From contig NZ_SDKK01000022.1 in assembly GCF_008107625.1 (NCBI RefSeq), forward strand, positions 1 to 64,000: DNA of 64,000 nucleotides. Reading direction: 5' to 3'. Each line of letters starts with the position of its first letter. Within the stretch, counting starts at the first letter, position 1. A program made the translations under genes and the position numbers. Below, piece by piece: positions 42,508-52,175 of the stretch. A model generated the notes under the pieces. The model saw nothing but the letters and a program-made list of their open reading frames with translations. It searched no databases and was not told where the DNA came from. This stretch comes from Zoogloea oleivorans (GTDB taxonomy: Bacteria; Pseudomonadota; Gammaproteobacteria; Burkholderiales; Rhodocyclaceae).

Positions 42508-43454
42508 GAACGGCCTATCATTATTTTTAGTCGGGAGCCCAGCCCTTCAAGCCAGGTCTTCTGTTGGGGCGGCGCTTCGCGGTGACGCTGGGCCAGGACC
42601 TTCTGCAACGCAAAGCAACTCTGGGGCCGTTTCAGCGGGTCGAGCTGCAGACACCAGTCGATGGTGGCCAGAAAGTGCGGCGAATGCTGGCCCGCCCAGG
42701 CCTTGCTGGCCGGTATGACCGTGTCGTGCTTGAGACGTTCGTCGGAGCGTTGCGGCGAGGTGCCGGCCAGGCAGGCATACATGCTGGCGCCGACGCTGTA
42801 GATGTCGCTCCACGGGCCGAGGGCGTCCCGGCTGGTGAATTGCTCCGGCGAGGCGAAACCCGGGGTGTACATGGGTTTGAGGATCGGCGTGTCGGACATC
42901 AGGGTTTGCCGGGCGGCACCAAAATCGAGCAGCACCGGGGTGCCGTCGGCGCGCAGGTAAATATTGGACGGCTTGATGTCGAGGTGCAGCAGCTTGTGGG
43001 CGTGGACTTCGCGCAGGCCGTTGAGCATGCGGGTGAACACGCCGCGGATGAAGCGCTCGCGAATGTTGCCCTTGTTCTTCTGGACGTAATCGTGGAGGGT
43101 GCGGCCCCGTTCGAACTGCATCACCATGTAAACGGTGCCGTTGGCGCGGAAGAAGTTGAGCACGCGCACCACGTTGGGGTGCACCAGCTTGGCCAGGGCC
43201 CGGCCTTCCTCGAAAAAGCACTTCATGCCATAGCGGAAGGCGCCCTGGTGGGCTTCGGTGACGTGCGGCGTCACCTCTCCCGGCGCGCGCAGGGCAAGGG
43301 AGTTCGGCAGGTATTCCTTGATGGCTACCGGCGTTCCGTCCTGGTCGTAGGCCAGGTAAACGATGGAGAAGCCGCCCAGGGAGAGTTGTCGCTCGACACG
43401 ATAGTGATCGAGCTGAAATCCGGACGGGAGGGCGCAGTTCTGTTGAGTGGCCAT
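42504..43454 (-). CDS. Serine/threonine protein kinase (Hanks type)
   Basis: 316 residues, cytoplasmic, no membrane segment. Glycine-rich loop LSLGGFSIVYLAYD (25-37), Lys46 in VAIKEYLP, catalytic loop HLDIKPSN (157-164; the usual HRD is HLD), Asp177 in DFG, and APE-like SPEQF with DIYSVGASMYACLAG. All core residues for activity are present. It lacks a sensor domain. Coupled to PP2C downstream and divergent from yicC. The substrates are unknown; neighbours such as rph, gmk, rpoZ and spoT suggest RNA or (p)ppGpp-related physiology, but that is only context. Confidence 0.93.
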   Translation of the reverse strand: MATQQNCALPSGFQLDHYRVERQLSLGGFSIVYLAYDQDGTPVAIKEYLPNSLALRAPGEVTPHVTEAHQGAFRYGMKCFFEEGRALAKLVHPNVVRVLNFFRANGTVYMVMQFERGRTLHDYVQKNKGNIRERFIRGVFTRMLNGLREVHAHKLLHLDIKPSNIYLRADGTPVLLDFGAARQTLMSDTPILKPMYTPGFASPEQFTSRDALGPWSDIYSVGASMYACLAGTSPQRSDERLKHDTVIPASKAWAGQHSPHFLATIDWCLQLDPLKRPQSCFALQKVLAQRHREAPPQQKTWLEGLGSRLKIMIGRS

Positions 43455-43540
43455 CAGGCGGGGCGCTACACTTCGTCTTTTGTGGCGTTCGGGGTTGCTA
43501 GTTTAGCTTCGGATTGCCGCGCTATCTCGGGAAAAACAGG

Positions 43541-44407
43541 ATGATCAACAGCATGACGGGCTACGCCGTCCAGGCACGTGACCTGGGCAGTGTCGCTTTG
43601 CACCTCGAACTGCGGAGCGTCAATTCCCGCTATCTCGATCTCGCCTTCCGCATCAATGACGATCTGCGTCAGGCCGAGCCCATGTTGCGCGAAGCGATCA
43701 CCGGCAAGCTCAAGCGCGGCAAGGTCGAATGTCGTTTCAATCTCCAGGCGAAGGATAGCGCACCTCGGGACTTGGCCATTAACGGCATGCTGCTTGGCCA
43801 ACTGAAGGCCGCCCAGGCTTTCATTCAGGCCGAGCTGCCCCAGGCCACGCCCTTGTCCGTCGCCGAAGTGCTGCGCTGGCCAGGCATTCTCGCCGATGAC
43901 AGCGTCACTTTCGAGGCCCTGCAGCCGGAAATTGCCGCCACCATCGCCGCCGCGCTGGATGAACTGATCGCCACCCGGCGCCGTGAAGGCGAAAAACTGG
44001 CCGAGATGATTCGTGGCCGCATTGCCCGCATGCGTGAACTGGTCGCTACCGTCCAGCCGCGCGTGCCGGCCCTGGTTGCCGAATATCAGGAAAAGCTCGC
44101 CACCCGTCTGCGCGATGCCGCGGCCACACTCGATGACGACCGCATCCGCCTGGAAGTCGGTCTGTTTGCCCAGCGTGTCGATGTGGCCGAGGAGTTGTCG
44201 CGCCTCAGCACCCACCTGGACGAGGTGGAGCGCATCCTCAAGGTGGGCGGTGCGTCTGGCAAGCGCCTTGACTTCCTGATGCAGGAACTCAACCGGGAGG
44301 CCAACACCCTCGGGTCGAAGGCGATGGCTGCCGACATGACGGCCATCGCCGTGGAACTCAAGCTCGCCATCGAACAGATGCGTGAGCAAGTGCAAAACAT
44401 CGAGTAA
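43541..44407 (+). CDS. yicC: YicC-family endoribonuclease
   Basis: 288 residues. Characteristic INSMTGYAVQARDLGSVALHLELRSVNSRYLDLAFRINDDLRQAEPMLREAITGKLKRGKVEC at the N-terminus and HLDEVERILKVGGASGKRLDFLMQELNREANTLGSKAMAADMTAIAVELKLAIEQMREQVQNIE at the C-terminus. YicC members are endoribonucleases that destabilise sRNA such as RyhB in E. coli. Start at 43541 (MINSMTGYA) has an AGG-containing ribosome site; the earlier frame is spurious. Directly upstream of gmk (9-bp gap). Confidence 0.95.
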   Translation: MINSMTGYAVQARDLGSVALHLELRSVNSRYLDLAFRINDDLRQAEPMLREAITGKLKRGKVECRFNLQAKDSAPRDLAINGMLLGQLKAAQAFIQAELPQATPLSVAEVLRWPGILADDSVTFEALQPEIAATIAAALDELIATRRREGEKLAEMIRGRIARMRELVATVQPRVPALVAEYQEKLATRLRDAAATLDDDRIRLEVGLFAQRVDVAEELSRLSTHLDEVERILKVGGASGKRLDFLMQELNREANTLGSKAMAADMTAIAVELKLAIEQMREQVQNIE

Positions 44408-44416
44408 GGAGCGCCC

Positions 44417-45031
44417 ATGCCTGGCACCCTGTTCATCGTTACCGCGCCCTCCGGTGCCGGCAAGACCACCATGGTCAGCGGCCTGCTGGAGCGCGATCCG
44501 CTGGTCCGCTTGTCTGTTTCCTACACCACCCGGGCGCCGCGCGCCGGAGAGGTGGATGGGCAGCACTACCATTTCGTGGATGTGCCCACCTTCCGTGCCC
44601 TGCGCGACAAGGGGGAATTCCTGGAGTGGGCCGAGGTCCATAACAACTACTACGGAACCTCGAAAGTCTGGCTGGAACAGCAGATCACCGCGGGCAAGGA
44701 CATCCTCCTGGAGATCGACTGGCAGGGCGCGCAGCAGGTCCGCAAGGTGTTTCCGAAGGCCGTCGGGGTGTTCATCATGCCGCCCTCGCTGGAGGAGCTG
44801 GAGCGTCGCCTGCGTGGCCGCGGTACCGACAGCGAGGACGTGATTGCCCGCCGGGTACTTGGCGCCCGTGGCGAGATGCGCCATGTGGCCGAGTTCGACT
44901 ACGTTATAATCAATGAAGAATTGCCCGCAGCCCTCGAAGATCTGGTGGCTGTTGTGCGGGCATCCCGGCTGCGCTACGCCAACCAAGAGGCGCGCAAGCC
45001 GGAGTTTTTCCATTATCTGGAACAGGATTGA
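44417..45031 (+). CDS. gmk: Guanylate kinase
   Basis: 204 residues. Phosphorylates GMP to GDP. P-loop APSGAGKTTMV, GMP-site motif SVSYTTRAPRAGEVDGQHYHFVD, and the lid region RGTDSEDVIARRVLGAR. Placed in the conserved order yicC-gmk-rpoZ-spoT, which couples nucleotide supply to (p)ppGpp metabolism. Confidence 0.97.
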   Translation: MPGTLFIVTAPSGAGKTTMVSGLLERDPLVRLSVSYTTRAPRAGEVDGQHYHFVDVPTFRALRDKGEFLEWAEVHNNYYGTSKVWLEQQITAGKDILLEIDWQGAQQVRKVFPKAVGVFIMPPSLEELERRLRGRGTDSEDVIARRVLGARGEMRHVAEFDYVIINEELPAALEDLVAVVRASRLRYANQEARKPEFFHYLEQD

Positions 45032-45034
45032 TCC

Positions 45035-45250
45035 ATGGCCCGTATTACCGTTGACGACTGTCTGAAACGCATCCCCAACCGCTTCCAGCTCACCCTGGCG
45101 GCTACCTACCGTGCTCGTCAACTGACGTCCGGCGCCACCCCGCAGGTGGACCTCGACCGTCACGACAAGGACAAGCCCTGCGTAATCGCCCTGCGCGAAA
45201 TCGCCGCCGGTAAAGTCGGTGCCGAAATCCTCAACCGCGGTCAGGCCTGA
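45035..45250 (+). CDS. rpoZ: RNA polymerase omega subunit
   Basis: 71 residues, [33 protein letters not shown] at the start, as in betaproteobacterial omega. Assists assembly of the beta' subunit and forms part of the ppGpp site. It starts 3 bp after gmk and is followed by spoT. Confidence 0.96.
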   Translation: MARITVDDCLKRIPNRFQLTLAATYRARQLTSGATPQVDLDRHDKDKPCVIALREIAAGKVGAEILNRGQA

Positions 45251-45275
45251 GCGCCGTCTGCCAGAGAGTGATGCC

Positions 45276-47486
45276 ATGGAATCCGCCGCTCCCGTCCCCG
45301 TCAGTGGTAGCGGCGTTTTCCAGCCCCCCGAATCCTGCGTGTTGCCGCTTGATTTCAGCCGGCTGCGCACGCTGGTCGGGACTTACCTTCGCCCCGAGGA
45401 CGTAGGCCGGATCGAAACCGCCTACCATTTTGCCGCCGACGCCCACAGCGGGCAGTTGCGGATCAGTGGCGACCCCTACATTTCCCATCCGGTTGCCGTA
45501 GCCGAGATTCTCGCCGGCTGGCATCTGGACTCCCAGGCCCTGTGCGCGGCCCTCCTCCATGATGTGATGGAGGACACCCACATCACCAAGTCCGAGATCG
45601 CCGAGCGCTTCGGGCGCACCACGGCGGAACTGGTGGATGGGGTGTCGAAGCTCGACAAGATCGAGTTCCAGTCGCAGGAAGAGGCCCAGGCCGAAAACTT
45701 CCGCAAGATGCTGCTGGCCATGGCCAGCGATCTGCGGGTGATCCTGATCAAGCTGGCCGACCGTCTGCACAACATGCGCACGCTCGACTGCGTACGCCCC
45801 GACAAGCGGCGCCGGATTGCCCGCGAAACCCAGGAAATCCACGCTCCCATCGCCAACCGGCTTGGCCTCAACAGCCTGTACCGCGAGATGCAGGAGCTGG
45901 CTTTCAAGCATCGTTATCCGATGCGTTACAGCGTGTTGTCCAAGGCCATTCTGGCGGCCCGCGGCAACCGGCGCGAAGTGGTCAGCAAGATCCTCGCCGC
46001 CATCGAGGAGCGTCTGCCCCAGTGGGGTATCGATGCCGAGGTGCGCGGCCGCGAGAAGCACCTCTACAGCATCTATCGCAAGATGGCCGAGAAGCGCCTG
46101 AGCTTCTCGCAGGTGCTCGACATCTACGGTTTTCGCGTCATCGTGCCCGATGTCCAGACCTGCTACCGGGCGCTCGGTGCGCTGCATGCGCTCTACAAGC
46201 CGGTGCCGGGCAAGTTCAAGGATTACATTGCGATTCCGAAGGGCAACGGCTACCAGTCCCTGCACACCACGCTGATCGGGCCGTTCGGTACGCCAGTCGA
46301 GGTGCAGATCCGTACCCACGAGATGAATCACATCGCCGAGAGCGGTGTGGCGTCGCACTGGTTGTACAAGGAAGACGAGAAAACCCTCACCGAGCTGCAG
46401 CACAAGACGCACAGCTGGCTGCAGTCCCTGCTCGAGCTGCAATCCACCTCGGGGGATTCGAGCGAATTCCTCGAGCACGTCAAGGTCGATCTCTTTCCGG
46501 GCGAGGTGTATGCCTTCACGCCCAAGGGCAAGATCTTTGCCCTGCCGCGCGGCGCCACGGTGGTGGACTTCGCCTACGCCGTGCATACCGACGTGGGCAA
46601 CCGTTGCGTGGCCGGCCGCATCAACGCCGAGTTGATGCCCCTGCGCACCGAGCTGCACAACGGCGACCAGATCGAGATCATCACCGCCGCTCACGCCAGC
46701 CCCAATCCGGCCTGGCTGAGTTACGTGCGTACCGGCAAGGCGCGGGCGCAGATTCGTCACTTCCTCAAGAACGCCCAGCAGGAAGAAGCGTCGACCCTTG
46801 GCGAGCGCCTCCTCAACCAGGCCCTGCGCCTGCACGGCCTGACCCTCGGCCAGGTGAGCATGTTTGCCTGGGACCGCTTCCTCAAGGAATTCACGCTGCC
46901 CAACCGCAAGGAGCTGATGACCGACATCGGCCTTGGGCGACGCCTGCCGGCCATTGTCGCGCGGCGTCTGGCGGAGATTCAGGATGTAGAGTCCGGCCGC
47001 GCCGACGTGGTCAAGCCCAAGCCGGCCGGGGCAATCCTGATCCGCGGCACCGAAGGCGTGGCTGTCCAGCTGGCACGCTGCTGCCGGCCGATTCCGGGCG
47101 ACCCGATCGTCGGCATCATCCGCAAGGGCCAGGGCCTCGAAGTGCATATGCACGACTGCCCGCAGGCCCGCAAGCTGCGCAGCGAGCGCGATCGCTGGAT
47201 CGACGTGGAGTGGGAAGCCTCCACCGATCGCCTCTTCGACGTCACCCTGCGTCTGCTCACGCTCAATGTGCGCGGCGTGCTCGCCAAGGTGGCCAACGCC
47301 ATCTCCGAGCAGGACTGCAACATCCAGAACGTCAGCACCGATGGCGAGCAGGGCACGTATTCAACGATCTACATCACCGTTCAGGTCACCCATCGCCTGC
47401 ATCTGGCCAAGGTCATCCGCGGGATGCGCAACATCCCGGAGGTGGTCCGCATCAACCGCCTGAAGGGCGATCAAAAGGGCAGCTGA
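45276..47486 (+). CDS. spoT: Bifunctional (p)ppGpp synthetase/hydrolase SpoT/Rel
   Basis: 736 residues. HD hydrolase domain with His71, His95-Asp96 and the following ED (HDVMEDT), synthetase domain with GREKHLYSIYRKM and YIAIPKGNGYQSLHTTLIG, then TGS (VYAFTPKGKIFALPRGATVVDFAYAVHTDVG) and ACT (FDVTLRLLTLNVRGVLAKVANAISEQDCNIQNVST). The intact HD motif shows hydrolase capability. Start at 45276, 25 bp past rpoZ, matches the family length. Confidence 0.96.
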   Translation: MESAAPVPVSGSGVFQPPESCVLPLDFSRLRTLVGTYLRPEDVGRIETAYHFAADAHSGQLRISGDPYISHPVAVAEILAGWHLDSQALCAALLHDVMEDTHITKSEIAERFGRTTAELVDGVSKLDKIEFQSQEEAQAENFRKMLLAMASDLRVILIKLADRLHNMRTLDCVRPDKRRRIARETQEIHAPIANRLGLNSLYREMQELAFKHRYPMRYSVLSKAILAARGNRREVVSKILAAIEERLPQWGIDAEVRGREKHLYSIYRKMAEKRLSFSQVLDIYGFRVIVPDVQTCYRALGALHALYKPVPGKFKDYIAIPKGNGYQSLHTTLIGPFGTPVEVQIRTHEMNHIAESGVASHWLYKEDEKTLTELQHKTHSWLQSLLELQSTSGDSSEFLEHVKVDLFPGEVYAFTPKGKIFALPRGATVVDFAYAVHTDVGNRCVAGRINAELMPLRTELHNGDQIEIITAAHASPNPAWLSYVRTGKARAQIRHFLKNAQQEEASTLGERLLNQALRLHGLTLGQVSMFAWDRFLKEFTLPNRKELMTDIGLGRRLPAIVARRLAEIQDVESGRADVVKPKPAGAILIRGTEGVAVQLARCCRPIPGDPIVGIIRKGQGLEVHMHDCPQARKLRSERDRWIDVEWEASTDRLFDVTLRLLTLNVRGVLAKVANAISEQDCNIQNVSTDGEQGTYSTIYITVQVTHRLHLAKVIRGMRNIPEVVRINRLKGDQKGS

Positions 47487-47525
47487 CGCTGCTAGAATCC
47501 ACGCCGCTTAAAGGGGAGAAAACAC

Positions 47526-47714
47526 ATGGCAATCTACGAATCCGATCACACCAAGTTCATGCGCGAATGGATGGCGAAGCACCCCGAGGAACTCGAGGAG
47601 CAAAAGAAGGGCCGCGCCCTGTGGTGGGACCGCCCCCAGACGCTGGAAACCCAGCGTCAGTACGACGAAGGCAAGGTGCCCAACAAGGCTTACCCCTACT
47701 CGACTGAAAGCTAA
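47526..47714 (+). CDS. DUF3460 family protein
   Basis: 62 residues. Conserved text ESDHTKFMREWMAKHPEELEEQKKGRALWWD and VPNKAYPYST identifies DUF3460, small proteins known mainly from betaproteobacteria. No membrane or metal motif. AAAGGGGAG ribosome site 8 nt upstream. It follows spoT by 39 bp and precedes the exonuclease gene. Function unknown. Confidence 0.92.
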   Translation: MAIYESDHTKFMREWMAKHPEELEEQKKGRALWWDRPQTLETQRQYDEGKVPNKAYPYSTES

Positions 47715-47722
47715 TCGTCGGT

Positions 47723-49126
47723 TTGCTCGCCCCGAAACTCGCCTTTATTGATGTCGAAACCACCGGTGCCAACCCGGTGGTGGACCGGATCACCGAAATA
47801 GCGGTCTTGCGGGTCGAGAACGGCGAGCTCGTCGAGCGCTGGTCCAGCCTGGTCAATCCAGGCATGCCGATTCCAGCCAATATCCAGGCGCTGGTCGGCA
47901 TCACCGACGAGATGGTCGTTGACGCCCCGGTCTTTGCCGAGCTGGCTGACCGGGTCCGCGCCCTTTTTGCGGGCTGCATCTTCGTCGCCCACAACGCGCG
48001 CTTCGACTACGGTTTCATCAAGAACGAATTCCAGCGCCTCGGCCAGGATTTCGATGCGCCGGTGATGTGCACCGTCAAGCTGTCCCGCGCGCTGTTTCCC
48101 CAGCATCACCGTCATGGTCTCGATGCACTGATCGAGCGCCACGGACTCACCTGCACGGCCCGTCACCGGGCCATGGGCGATACCGAGGCGTTGCTCCAGT
48201 TTGCGCAGATCGTTACCGACAAGTTCGAGCGGGACGTTCTCGACATGGCCATCGTCAAGGCCATGAAGGCGCCGAGCCGCCCGGCCGGTTTGCCGGAGGG
48301 CGTGCTCGAAGGGCTGCCGGAAGGCCCCGGCGTCTATCTCTTCTACGACGAGCACGATCAGCCGATCCTGATCGGCAAGAGCGTCAGTCTGCGCTCGCGG
48401 GTGATGGGTTATTTCTCGACCGAGCACCGCAACGGCAAGGAAGCCAAAATCACCCAGCAGGTGCGGCGGGTGGATTGGCAGGTGACCGCTGGAGAACTTG
48501 GCGCGACGCTGCTCGAGTCAAGCCTGGTGAAGACCCTCAAGCCCGTCGGAAATCGTCACCCGGGTGCGTCGGAGGCGGTTTTCGGCTTCCGTTATGACCC
48601 GGTGCGCAAGCGCGGCCCGGTACTGCTCCGTCAGGCCCTCGATGGCGGCGACCCGGCCGAGTGGGCTGGTGTTTATGGTTCTTTCCGCAGCAAGAAGGAA
48701 GCCGACAACACGCTGCGTCAGTTGGCTGCCCTGTACAAGCTGTGCCCGCGCCGGATCGGCATCGAGCCGTGGGGCGAAGGCGCCTGCCAGGCTCACCACA
48801 TGAAGCGTTGTGCGGGGGTGTGCGCCGGCAAGGAAGATCTGGCCGAGCACGATGCGCGTTTGCTCAAGGTGCTGGAAAGCCTGCGCCTCAAGCGTTGGCC
48901 GTGGGACGGCCCGGTGACGATCCGCGAACATCACGCCGGTACCGGGCGCAGCGAGATTCACGTTTTTGATCGCTGGTGCCTGCTCGGCAGCGTGCCCGAC
49001 GACGCCGCGCTGGCGCAATTGCTGGCGGCCCCGCCGGCCCGTGCCTTCGATCTGGACACCTACCGCATCCTGGTTCGCTGGCTCGACGCGCCAACGGCCG
49101 GCGCCACCGTCACGCCGCTGGCTTGA
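47723..49126 (+). CDS. Fused DEDDh 3'-5' exonuclease and GIY-YIG (UvrC/Cho-like) endonuclease
   Basis: 467 residues. N-terminal DnaQ-type exonuclease (FIDVETTGANPVVDRITEIAV; ITDEMV; FVAHNARFDYGFI; HRAMGDTEALLQF) is followed by a GIY-YIG domain (GPGVYLFYDEHDQPILIGKSVSLRSRVMGYFSTEHRNGKEAKITQQVRRVDW) and a Cys cluster (KLCPRRIGIEPWGEGACQAHHMKRCAGVCAGKED) as in Cho. Such a fusion is a known type in proteobacteria, likely used in repair. The start is TTG at 47723, with no better ATG nearby. Its end overlaps the convergent RND gene by 17 bp. Confidence 0.93.
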   Translation: MLAPKLAFIDVETTGANPVVDRITEIAVLRVENGELVERWSSLVNPGMPIPANIQALVGITDEMVVDAPVFAELADRVRALFAGCIFVAHNARFDYGFIKNEFQRLGQDFDAPVMCTVKLSRALFPQHHRHGLDALIERHGLTCTARHRAMGDTEALLQFAQIVTDKFERDVLDMAIVKAMKAPSRPAGLPEGVLEGLPEGPGVYLFYDEHDQPILIGKSVSLRSRVMGYFSTEHRNGKEAKITQQVRRVDWQVTAGELGATLLESSLVKTLKPVGNRHPGASEAVFGFRYDPVRKRGPVLLRQALDGGDPAEWAGVYGSFRSKKEADNTLRQLAALYKLCPRRIGIEPWGEGACQAHHMKRCAGVCAGKEDLAEHDARLLKVLESLRLKRWPWDGPVTIREHHAGTGRSEIHVFDRWCLLGSVPDDAALAQLLAAPPARAFDLDTYRILVRWLDAPTAGATVTPLA

Positions 49127-52100
49127 CCCCCGCCTGGCGCCGCTCGCGCCAGCCTTCCACCAGCGAATACACCGCCGGCACCACCACCAGCGTCAGCAGG
49201 GTCGAACTGATCATGCCGCCGATCACCGCGATGGCCAGCGGCTGATTGGTTTCGTTGCCGGCGCCAAAACCCAGTGCTGCCGGGGCGAGGGCGAGGATCA
49301 CCGTCATCGACGTCATCAGCACCGGGCGCATCCGGATCGGACAGGCATTGCGCAGGGCCGCATCCACCCGCAGGCCTTCGGTGCGGCGCTGGTTGGTGAG
49401 GTCCACCAGCAGGATGGAGTTCTTCGCCACCAGGCCGATCAGCAGCACCAGCCCGATCATCGAATAAATGTTGAGCGTCTGCCCGGTTGCCCACAGGGCT
49501 GCCACGCCGCCGACGATGGCCAGCGGCTGGGCCAGCATCACGATGAAGGGCTGCACGAAGCTGTTGAACTGGCTGGCCAGCACCATGTAGAGCAGGGTCA
49601 TGGCCAGTGCAAAGGTGAACACCATGTAACTCATGGTCTTGCCGAACTCCTCGGCCTGGCCGATCAGCTTGACCTGGTAGCCGGTGGGCAGCATTTCCGC
49701 GGCAGTCTGCTTGACCAGCGCCACCGCCTCGCCCAGAGGCAGGGTCGGCGAGGCGAAGAAAGTGGCGGCGTACTGCAGGTCGAAGCGCCCGACGATGGCC
49801 GGGCCAAGGGTTTCCCTGAAGCCGGCGACGCTGTCGAGGCGCACCAGCTGGCCGGTCTTGTTGCGCAGGAAGATCTTCGCCAGGTCGGCGGGCTGGGTGA
49901 AGCTGCCTTCCTTGGCCTTGACGCGGATGTCGTAGCGCTGGCCGTCGCCGGGTTCGTCGTTGTACTTGGCGATGTCGACGCCGCCGGTGAGCATGTTGAT
50001 GGCGAGGGCCACGTCCTGGGTGGTCAGGCCGGCGTTGGCGATGCGCAGGCGATCGGGGGCGAAGACCAGTTGCGGCAGGTCGAGCTGCAGGTCGGTGTCC
50101 ATGCGGCCGATGCCCGGCGCCACCGACAGCTTGCGCTGCAGGGCGAGCGCATGCTTGCCCAGTTCCTGCAGGTTCTCGCCGGTGAGCACGAACTGCAGCG
50201 GCTCGCCGCGCTGGCCCTGCACCATCGGATAGGGCGCCGCAAAAACCCGCGCGCCGGCAATCTGGCTGAACTCCTTGCGCAGCAGCGGAATGATGTCCTG
50301 CTGCCTGATGCTGCGTTCCTCCCGCGGGGCCATACGCACCACCACCGTACCCTGGTTCACCTGCCCGGCGGTGCCGAGGCCGATCAGCGCGAATTCGGTG
50401 CGAATCGATTCGTGGCCGTTGAGGATGGCTTCCACTTCCCGCAGCTTGCTGTCGGTGTAGTCGATGCTGGAACCCAGCGGCGTGCGCACGGATACCAGGA
50501 AGCGCCCTTCGTCCTGCTCCGGCGCGAAGGCCTTGCCGACCTGGGTGAAGAAGAATGCACTCGATGCCACCACCGCCAGGGTCAGCAACAGCACCCACAG
50601 GCGGTGGGTCAGGGCGCCGTCGAGCAGGCGCACGTACAGGGCGTCCATGCCCGCGAAGAAGCGGTCGAAAGCCTTGTAGACGGGGCCGTGCTGCTTGTCG
50701 ACCTTGAGGTAGCGGGCGCACAGCATGGGCGTCAGCGTGAGGGACACGAACAGCGACACCAGCACCCCGAAGGTCACCACCAGCGCGAAGCTGCGGAAAA
50801 ACTGGCCGATGATCCCCGAGATGAAGGCCACCGGCGCAAAGATGCAGACCAGCGAGAGAGTTGCCGCCATGACCGCAAATACCACCTCGTTGCTGCCGTT
50901 GATGGCCGCCGACACCGGGTCCGGGTCGAGTTCTTCCCGGTGCCGGTAGATGTTTTCCAGCACCACGATGGCGTCGTCCACCACCACCCCGATGAGCAGT
51001 AGCAGGGCCAGCAGGGTGAGCGAATTGAGGGTGAAGCCGAAGAAGTAGATCACCGCGATGGCGCCCATCAGCGACACCGGGATGGCCAGCGCGATGATCA
51101 GCGTCGAGCGCACCGAACGCAGGAAGAACCACACCACCAGCGCCGCCAGCAGGGTGCCCTCGATCAGGTGCTCCTTGAGCGAGTCGACGATCTCCATGAT
51201 GAAGACGGCGTCGTTGGAGACCACCGACAGGGTCATGCCCGGCGGCAGGGCGGGGCGCAGGTCCTTGTCGAGGCGGGCCTGAATGCGTTCGACGATGGAC
51301 ACGGTGTTGGCATTGGCGATTTTGACCATGCCGAGGCCGACCGTGGTCTTGCCATTGAAGCGCGCCAGCTGGCGGTTGTCGGTGAGGCCGTCCTCGATCT
51401 CGGCGACGTCGCCGAGGCGGACCGGCGCGGTGTCGCGGAAGGCGACGATCAGGCCCTGGAGCTGTTCGACCTGATGGAATTCCAGGTCGAGCTTGACCAG
51501 GCTTTCGGTGGTCTGGCCGACCACGAAGCCACCGGCCAGCTGCACGTGCTCCTTGGCGAAGGCGTCGGTGATGTCCTGGGCGGTGACGTTGTGAGCCGCC
51601 ATGCGGTCGGGTCGCAGATTGACCCGGATGGTGCGGTCACGGCGTCCGCCCAGGCGTACCTCGCCGACGCCGTCAATGGTCTCGAGGCGCTTCTTGAGGA
51701 CGTTGATGGCGTACTGGTTGAGCTGCTGCTGGGTTCGGTCGCCCTGCAGGGCCAGCCACATGATGGGCTGGGCGTTGGTTTCCACCTTGGCGACCACCGG
51801 CGGGTCCACGTCCTTGGGCAGGCGCCGGAGCACCTGGTTCACCTTCGACTGGACCTCGTTGAAGGCCACGTCCACCTTCTTTTCGAGGACGAAGGTGATA
51901 TTCACCGTCGACACCCCGGGCGAGGAGCTGGACTGTACGTGCTCGATGCCCGGCACGCTGTTCACCGCCGATTCGATGACGTTGGTGATGCTCGAATCGA
52001 CGATGTCCGGGTTGGCGCCCTTCAGCGTGGTGGTGATGGAGATCACCGGAAATTCGATGTACGGGTAGCGGTCCATGCCGATGCGCTGGTAGCCGATGAC

Positions 52101-52175
52101 CCCGATCAGCACCAGTACGGCGCTCATCATCCACGCCAGCACGTGGCGCTTGATGGAAAGTTCCGGCAGGGTCAT
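49110..52175 (-). CDS. RND-family efflux permease (AcrB/MexB-type)
   Basis: 1021 residues, inner-membrane proton-driven exporter. Typical text: LSIKRHVLAWMMSAVLVLIGVIGYQRIGMDRYPYIEFPVISITTTLKGANP, TM4 with the proton-relay DD in IGVVVDDAIVVLENIYRHREE, and GLVAKNSILLVDLTNQRRTEG. Length and the two large periplasmic loops fit a drug exporter rather than a heavy-metal (CusA) pump. Overlaps the adaptor gene by 4 bp (ATGA). No outer-membrane channel is adjacent; the NodT-type gene at the window start or TolC elsewhere could serve. Confidence 0.95.
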   Translation of the reverse strand: MTLPELSIKRHVLAWMMSAVLVLIGVIGYQRIGMDRYPYIEFPVISITTTLKGANPDIVDSSITNVIESAVNSVPGIEHVQSSSSPGVSTVNITFVLEKKVDVAFNEVQSKVNQVLRRLPKDVDPPVVAKVETNAQPIMWLALQGDRTQQQLNQYAINVLKKRLETIDGVGEVRLGGRRDRTIRVNLRPDRMAAHNVTAQDITDAFAKEHVQLAGGFVVGQTTESLVKLDLEFHQVEQLQGLIVAFRDTAPVRLGDVAEIEDGLTDNRQLARFNGKTTVGLGMVKIANANTVSIVERIQARLDKDLRPALPPGMTLSVVSNDAVFIMEIVDSLKEHLIEGTLLAALVVWFFLRSVRSTLIIALAIPVSLMGAIAVIYFFGFTLNSLTLLALLLLIGVVVDDAIVVLENIYRHREELDPDPVSAAINGSNEVVFAVMAATLSLVCIFAPVAFISGIIGQFFRSFALVVTFGVLVSLFVSLTLTPMLCARYLKVDKQHGPVYKAFDRFFAGMDALYVRLLDGALTHRLWVLLLTLAVVASSAFFFTQVGKAFAPEQDEGRFLVSVRTPLGSSIDYTDSKLREVEAILNGHESIRTEFALIGLGTAGQVNQGTVVVRMAPREERSIRQQDIIPLLRKEFSQIAGARVFAAPYPMVQGQRGEPLQFVLTGENLQELGKHALALQRKLSVAPGIGRMDTDLQLDLPQLVFAPDRLRIANAGLTTQDVALAINMLTGGVDIAKYNDEPGDGQRYDIRVKAKEGSFTQPADLAKIFLRNKTGQLVRLDSVAGFRETLGPAIVGRFDLQYAATFFASPTLPLGEAVALVKQTAAEMLPTGYQVKLIGQAEEFGKTMSYMVFTFALAMTLLYMVLASQFNSFVQPFIVMLAQPLAIVGGVAALWATGQTLNIYSMIGLVLLIGLVAKNSILLVDLTNQRRTEGLRVDAALRNACPIRMRPVLMTSMTVILALAPAALGFGAGNETNQPLAIAVIGGMISSTLLTLVVVPAVYSLVEGWRERRQAGVKPAA

